A stretch of 64,000 nt of DNA from Gnetum montanum. Lineage: Eukaryota; Streptophyta; Gnetopsida; Gnetales; Gnetaceae. Both the position numbers and the translations under genes were made by a program. Positions 59,208-64,000 of this stretch are shown here, one piece after another (within the stretch, counting starts at the first letter, position 1; each line of letters begins with the position of its first letter). The stretch is from positions 878,616 through 942,615 of the forward strand of contig MNCI01011145.1 in the NCBI GenBank assembly GCA_015680685.1, in the 5' to 3' direction. A model generated the notes under the pieces. It saw only the letters and a program-made list of their open reading frames with translations. It made no database searches and was not told the DNA's origin.

Positions 59208-59463
59208 ATCGACCATGTAAACGAGGCACTGCATATCCTACTAACTGTGTAGAAAACCCCACTTTCCATGCTGGTCTTCTTTCAGGAAGAAGATCTGCAT
59301 ACTCCCAAGAAGACCCTTTGGATGAATACAAGCATATAGTGATACAGAAGCATCCATACAAATGTGAAAAAGCCTGAACACAAAATAGCTGACCTCTTGA
59401 CGGACAGTAAGCAAGCTGGTAGTGTAAGGGGTCTTTGAAGCAACATTTGGCCAAGTACAACAA
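59208..59463 (-). CDS. BASS exon 1 candidate (start uncertain)
   Basis: An open minus-strand frame ending WKVGFSTQLVGYAVPRLHGR before a GTAAG donor at 59207. It is Cys-, Ser- and Arg-containing, as for a plastid-targeted N-terminus. Start candidates are the Met codon near 59463, or the exon may begin at an acceptor (GTTCAG at about 59380 or TATGCAG at about 59300). Confidence 0.4.
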
Positions 59464-60160
59464 AAAATTGATGCTTGAGATATCATTGTGTAAATTTTAG
59501 TCCCTGATAAAATATGACTAAGAACGTTACTCTCCAATTTATATTGCAGATTTGTTCCTCATAATAATACAATGAAGAAATGGCTTTGGGATGGAAATGG
59601 AAAAGCCCAATTGCAATCATCCATAGGCCAAACTGGAAGGAACACAAAGGGCACTTGTAAGTTGATCGATCACAATTGGCAGTTTAATTTAGTTTCAGTC
59701 CATTGAATTATTTACATATATCGTACGATGCTGAACTTGTCAGATTCGGACAAAAGACTGTATGACCGACGGTTGGATTGTTTTGTCGGAAATACTGGAT
59801 TTCAGGGAAAAAACCATTTTCCTTGCTTTCATCTTGGGCCGTAGCTTGGGTTTGCGACCAAGGTTAGTTGTGCCCTGGTTTAGTGTAGCTTAACATACCC
59901 ATAATCAAAGCTGGCTTTTGATAACAACTTCTTTTATGTTTGTCTAAAACCAGGTGTTAGGTTAGTGGTAAAACTCTTCATTTAAAAGTTGGGTTTGATT
60001 CTAATAGATTTTATCAAGTTTTAATTAAAGTATATATTTTAGCATGTACCTATATTACAATAAGAGTATTTCTGCATGAGACTACTCTTTGGATGTTGAT
60101 AGATATCTCACCATAGTGATTTTAATTCAAGACCCATAAGGTATCTCTTTTTATCTTTAT
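59464..60160. other. Upstream region of the BASS locus
   Basis: No coding feature was assigned. It could hold the 5' UTR or an upstream exon (minus strand). It contains a tRNA-like segment (59945-60070). Confidence 0.35.
59945..60070 (+). mobile_element. SINE-like segment
   Basis: GGTGTTAGGTTAGTGGTAAA (A-box-like) and GTTGGGTTTGATTCTAATAG (B-box-like) at tRNA spacing, followed by an AT-rich tail. Confidence 0.45.
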
Positions 60161-60199
60161 TTCTACTAATGTTCAAAATGATTTTCATTAGAAAATGTT

Positions 60200-61320
60200 T
60201 TTTAGTTATTGGTGACATGGATTATGAGATAAATGATAACATTGAAAAATCAATGATGGAGCCTTTTCGCCACACTACAATGTTAGTATTATCATGGAAT
60301 GTTCATGGCTTTTGTAATTGGTCCCAAGCAAAAATTGCCAAAAATATCTTTCAAATCAACATTTATCGGTAGATTTTCTTTTCCTTCAAAAGGTTAAGCT
60401 CTCAACATATGATATTAGTTTTGTTGATAAATGTATTTTTAAAAACTACATTTTTTTGCCTAATATTTATGCTCCTAATAAATCAAAATATTGATTTGAG
60501 GTTTAAACATATCTTCTATATATGCCTACAGTTCCTTAGACTACTAGAGGTAACTTCAATATGGTTAAGAGTCATTTAGATAAATTTAGTGGTCTTCCTC
60601 ATAATATGTCCTTTCAAGAAAAAGGAATTTGGTGAGGGTGAACATTACTTAGATTCTCCCTTTTATATGAGTCTACAAGTAAGGCTAGAGGAGAAAAAAC
60701 GTGAAACTGCATCCATTGACCACGAGTGCTAGCTTGGTGGCTCTAGTCACTGTAAGTGACTTCTAAACGCATCGACTACCTATGATGGTCATAATTGTAT
60801 AGTTACTCATAGCAACTCTAATTGCTACTACATGTCACAATTTTAAAGGAAAGTATGTTTTTACTGGTATTATCTCTCTATTCTATAATCATTATCTAAG
60901 AAGAATTTATACTTGATTTAATTATTAATAGGGAAATGATAGAATTTATCATCGTTTGGATAGATTTTACATCTTTAATGTTTCTTTTTTGAAGCCTATA
61001 GGAAAAGTAGAAGTGCATACAAATGTTGGTTTGTCAAACCATTTTCCTATTAATATTTTTTTCTTCAAGATTGATTCCTCTTCTTTTTAAAAGCGTGAGG
61101 GCTTTTTTTTTTTTTTTTTTACAAAAATGCTAATGTTTTCATAAGACATAATAAGAAAAAATATTTTAAGGTCTATATGGAATATAGGAAAAAAATTACT
61201 AGTGATATAGGTTGGATTGATTGGTGGTATGGAAGTACTTGTAGAGTCAAAAATTATGCAAGATGATTTAAAAAATAATTTGCTAAGTGAAAGCATCAAA
61301 TTGAAGAAGAGTTTGTAAAA
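60200..61320 (+). mobile_element. LINE 5' part (apurinic endonuclease), decayed
   Basis: Plus strand: LVLSWNVHGFCNWSQAKIAK (about 60280) matches the start of LINE endonucleases (WNVRGL), followed by FFLPNIYAPNKSK (about 60450), TRGNFN, DRFYIFNVSFLKP (about 60957) and LSNHFPINIF (about 61033), where SDHFPI is expected. The order WN..YAPN..GDFN..DR..SDH is that of the endonuclease fold. A stretch at 60640-60860 without similarity interrupts it. It is cut at 61325 by element E. Confidence 0.72.
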
Positions 61321-61325
61321 CCTAC

Positions 61326-62190
61326 TGATGAGCGATGAGGTATCCCTATGCCCAACCATACGAATCACAAAGTGTTAACGCACGATCCGATCGAATTCTA
61401 CGGAGTTTATTGTTTCTAGTGCACTAGCGCTTTAGGAAGTGAATCTAGCCTTAAGGTCAATCATTGTCCTCCCAATTACACTTGTGATGTACATTGGTAT
61501 GGTTAAGTGTAACCGAGGCATCCAATTTTTATCATTTTGTATTTTATATTTTGGTGCTTGAAATGTAGATAAAAGGAGTTTAATTAACTAATCTTAACAT
61601 AAGTATCTGTTCCCACTTTCCGTACACATCCTGAACCCATGTATCCACTGCTGGGTGACCAAACACTACGCTACTAGGTGTACCAAGTGATAACGCTGCT
61701 AGGATTACCAAGCGAATACGTGTTACGCTCAAAGTGGTCATACTTATGTGTGTAATCTATCTTGCTTAATTGTCTCATTAACGTAATAACTAGAAAATAT
61801 TTGATAACTAATTGAAAGCATTTAAAAAATAATTAAAAACATTAAATGCATAAATAAAATAGCTAATCTATCCAAAGAGCTGCAAAGTTTATCAGAAAGC
61901 TTGTCTTTATTGCCACACACATTGTCATGCTCAAGTACAACAATGCTCAAATAAAGATCTGTACACTCAATGACTCTTGTTGTGGGCACTCAAGGGAAAA
62001 AAATTCTAACTTTTGAATGGAAAAAATGCAAGAGCTTCGCTACTATTGAAATCTCAATTCCCATAAATGCAACTGGTAAGCGTGTATTTATAGACGATGA
62101 ACATACACTACATCAATGAGGCCTCATCGACACAAGGCAAGATGCATCGACAAGCCTTTGTTGATGCAGCTAACCAATGACGACTCATCA
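61326..62190 (-). repeat. 3' LTR of element E
   Basis: 865 bases. On the plus strand it runs TGATGAGCGATGAGG to CGACTCATCA. The minus strand has U3 TCGATG motifs, TATAAATA at 62085-62092, the R segment GTGCCCACAACAAGAGTC and the U5 end GGGATACCTCATCGCTCATCA. It is inserted into the LINE endonuclease. Confidence 0.9.
62085..62092 (-). promoter_or_regulatory. TATA box, LTR of E
   Basis: TATAAATA on the minus strand between the U3 motifs and R. Confidence 0.6.
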
Positions 62191-62202
62191 TATCTCCACG
62201 AT
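62191..62202 (-). promoter_or_regulatory. Polypurine tract of E
   Basis: On the minus strand CGTGGAGATA directly precedes the LTR. It is preceded by GAGGACAAGTTTTCATTCAA, the same phrase as in A and C. Confidence 0.7.
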
Positions 62203-62479
62203 TGAATGAAAACTTGTCCTCGAGTTCTTTTACAAAATTGGAAAGGTATGGGATTATTAATTGACTTTTCTTCAACCAAACAAACTTGGCAAAAGAAAAT
62301 GGAATGCCCGGGTGTATAGATCAACACATTACAAAAAATAGTGGTGTTTAGGATACAAAATTGAACACCATGACATAACTCTTCAAAAATTGGACAACAC
62401 ATTCCTTGATGATGTAAAGCTTGTTGGAGAAGATCAAATGGTCCTAAGCAATGGTGGTTCTTGAGCCTCTGAGGGACCT

Positions 62480-62849
62480 TCATTGGCTTCACGCACTAGC
62501 GGTGGTTGAGGTAGCTATGGTTGTCTTGCTACTGCTGCAACTTCATGTGGGAGGCAAAAAGCATCCAATAGTGCTTTCATTTTCTCCTCCTTCCTCCTAG
62601 GATCATGCATCATCCATGCAACTTCCCTAATGTGGGTTAGAACAAGCACATCCCAAGAACATGAGATTGCAGGAAACAACTCCTTAGCATTAACAAACCA
62701 AGTAGCAAACTATTTGTGTTCAATGTCAAATGCTCTCACTATGTTCTTCAGCTCATGGTAGTCATTCATCCATCTGGCTAGGTCCTCAATGATAGACCAT
62801 TGATCTATGAATCGTCCTTTGAGAACTTTGAGTTCAGCATTAGCAGTCA
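62480..62849 (-). pseudogene. Third open reading frame of element E (unknown protein)
   Basis: Minus-strand ATG at 62849. The reading MTANAELKVLKGRF, WSIIEDLARWMNDYHELKN, IVRAFDI is followed by a TAG, then FATWFVNAKELFPAISCSWD, THIREVAWMMHDPRRKEEK and MKALLDAFCLPHEVAAVARQ. A second TAG precedes a Pro-rich tail (LPQPPLVREA). It is the counterpart of the B frame at 31545-31663 plus 40670-40900. The residues W, the FVNA motif and KEEKMKALLDAF are shared or replaced by similar ones. A stop lies just upstream of the ATG, so the longer N-terminal part seen in B is absent or displaced. No known domain is recognised; Arg/Lys/Glu-rich helices suggest a coiled coil or nucleic-acid-associated protein. 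Confidence 0.65.
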
Positions 62850-63620
62850 TTGTGTAACATTAAAAAAATTGGGATACCTTAACTCTTGAGGGTAGTTACA
62901 CTTGGCTAACTTGTGATTATGGCTGATTAAATTAACTCAATTGTTATTTCTATTTATGCCTTATCATTGATAAGTCATCCCAAAGATTGTTGGAAGGGTT
63001 AACTTGGAAAAAGTTGATGTTTATATATGATTAAGGTTAGTAATCCTTAGGGGAGTTAGAAAACATTTTTGAAAATTGCATCAAAAACCTTAACGTTTGT
63101 GTGTAGGATCAAAAAACGAAGTGATTTGGACAAATGGTTTGAAAGTTATTGACTTTGGAAGGTTTTGGGCTTTGAAAAATTACAAACATTCTCCATGTGT
63201 TATGAGCAAATTACAACAAATTCCAAAGTGTCCTGTGGTATGTATAGTATTTTTGCACTACATTGATGAAGCCTCGTCAACAGGGCCCCATCGACGTGGT
63301 CAGCTGCATCGACACAACTGTTGACCACCATTAACTTTCGTTGACTTTAGTCAAACTTTTAAAATACAAGGAATTTTTTAATGAAATTGGGATCAAATGA
63401 AAGATTAGAAGATCAAGAATAGTATGAAATTATGAGAAGAGGACGTTGAAATTCATAAATTTGAAAAAAAATGGAGAAAAATTAATTTAATGGATGAATG
63501 TAATGAAAGATTAAAGAGTACTAAGCGGTTTACACAATGGAAAATACGAAATATAAGATTGTAGTGATGTCAAAGGTAAGGAACCTTAACTAATCAAGCC
63601 AAAAGCTATCCAAGTGGGTC
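62850..63620. other. Element E 3' UTR, distal part
   Basis: No coding similarity. Contains the CATCGACG-type motifs at 63255-63320. Confidence 0.45.
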
Positions 63621-63650
63621 CTCCCCATAGTAGGCTCATGTCCTTTTTGC
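63621..63650 (-). promoter_or_regulatory. Conserved 3' UTR block, copy in E
   Basis: The minus strand has GGACATGAGCCTACTATGGG, followed by GAGGACCCAC. It matches A and B. A short open frame at 63756-63938 (minus) beyond it has no known motif. Confidence 0.55.
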
Positions 63651-64000
63651 CCTTGCATAACCTCAACTAAGGAGTTCGTGGGCCCCATAGTTGATTTAAT
63701 GATCATGACAAGTTAAGGACCAATTCAAAAGAATCCACTCAAGAATCCCAATATGTTAGACTAAGACATAGAGCATAACATAAAACCCGGTAGTGAGGTG
63801 AGTTATGGGAGCATGGATGGAAGATAGAGAAGGTGGAATGGAGTTCCAAATTGACCGAAGAAGTTCCATCCTTAGTCCAAACCAAAGCCATCTGCTTTTA
63901 GTGACTTTACATCGCCACTCTAAGATTGATCCATCCACTCAAGACACAAGAGTGTCCCTGCAAGACAACTACTATTCCACAAAGAGGAGAGAGGAGTAGG

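Larger units (their letters stand above)
45720..59463 (-). pseudogene. BASS-family transporter locus (bile acid:sodium symporter-like), partial
   Basis: Plant BASS proteins are ten-helix carriers, mostly in the plastid inner envelope, that move organic anions with sodium. Five minus-strand exons (59208 down to 45720) join in consistent phases with GT..AG borders and give a transit-like N-terminus followed by the first half of the carrier. The sequence is closest, from memory, to the Arabidopsis BASS5/BASS6 group (VSGAQLSNYATYLTDP, GKRLPVDVKGM). An in-frame TAA at 45773-45775 in exon 5 stands where a Gln or other codon is expected, after GMM. The C-terminal half is not found to the left, where the nested retrotransposons begin. 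Either it is a truncated pseudogene, or the rest lies beyond a very long intron and the stop is an allele or error. Introns 3-4 hold a LINE, a Copia fragment and SINEs. Confidence 0.8.
61326..64000 (-). mobile_element. Element E: 3' end of a TGATGA-family Ty3/gypsy element, minus strand
   Basis: The 3' LTR occupies 61326-62190. To its right, reading on the minus strand, are the polypurine region, the third open frame (62849-62480) and the conserved 3' UTR block (63650-63621). The element continues beyond the right edge, so gag-pol is not seen. A sequence similar to the U3 (GCCTCGTCAACAG.. GCATCGACAC) lies inside at 63255-63320. Confidence 0.82.

Noticed and set aside
59182-59537. Two overlapping minus-strand frames as separate genes
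   Set aside because: Only one frame leads into the splice donor with the correct phase for BASS exon 2; the other is a shadow.

Overview
The window looks like nuclear DNA of a seed plant, most likely a gymnosperm with a large genome. It is dominated by old, nested, CpG-depleted transposable elements. The only recognisable host gene is spread over more than 13 kb by transposon-filled introns. There are no operons, CRISPR arrays, rRNA or tRNA genes. Almost every coding stretch carries stops or frameshifts, often at sites where CAG/CAA/TGG/CGA became TAG/TAA/TGA, as expected from deamination of methylated cytosine in silenced repeats. Layout: (1) 1-4150, the integrase end of a Tat-lineage Ty3/gypsy element, a degenerate tandem repeat and an LTR-like region. 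(2) 4670-6250, an RTE-type LINE fragment. (3) 6257-10160, a decayed chromovirus whose integrase is split by a minus-strand solo LTR with an ACAAA target duplication. (4) 11415-11790, a Copia gag remnant on the minus strand, cut by element A. (5) 11841-18888, element A, a Ty3/gypsy copy with gag and protease joined directly to its 3' UTR (no RT, RNase H or integrase) and a truncated 3' LTR. (6) 20120-41985, element B, a very old relative whose 5' LTR contains a LINE and whose 3' part contains solo LTR D (CTTTC duplication) and complete element C (31664-40667, near-matching ATATA/ATATC duplication). (7) 42000-60000, a minus-strand BASS-family (bile acid:sodium symporter-like, probable plastid metabolite transporter) locus. 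Five exons join in consistent phases, there is a nonsense codon in the last visible exon, and the introns contain SINEs, a duplicated Copia RNase H fragment and an L1-type LINE. (8) 60200-61320, a LINE endonuclease remnant. (9) 61326-64000, the 3' end of minus-strand element E. Elements A, B, C, D, E and the solo LTR at 7695 form one superfamily. Their LTRs are about 0.8-1.0 kb, begin TGATGA or a close variant and end TCATCA where complete. U3 carries short CG-rich palindromic motifs, the TATA box is TATAAATA-like, and the primer-binding sites resemble tRNA-Asp sites. The most interesting signal is a third open reading frame between pol and the 3' LTR. It is recognisable at protein level in two diverged copies, B (31248-31663 plus 40670-40920) and E (62480-62849, minus), and I cannot assign it to a known family. 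A conserved noncoding block lies upstream of it in A, B and E. All comparisons were made by eye, so boundaries marked approximate are estimates.
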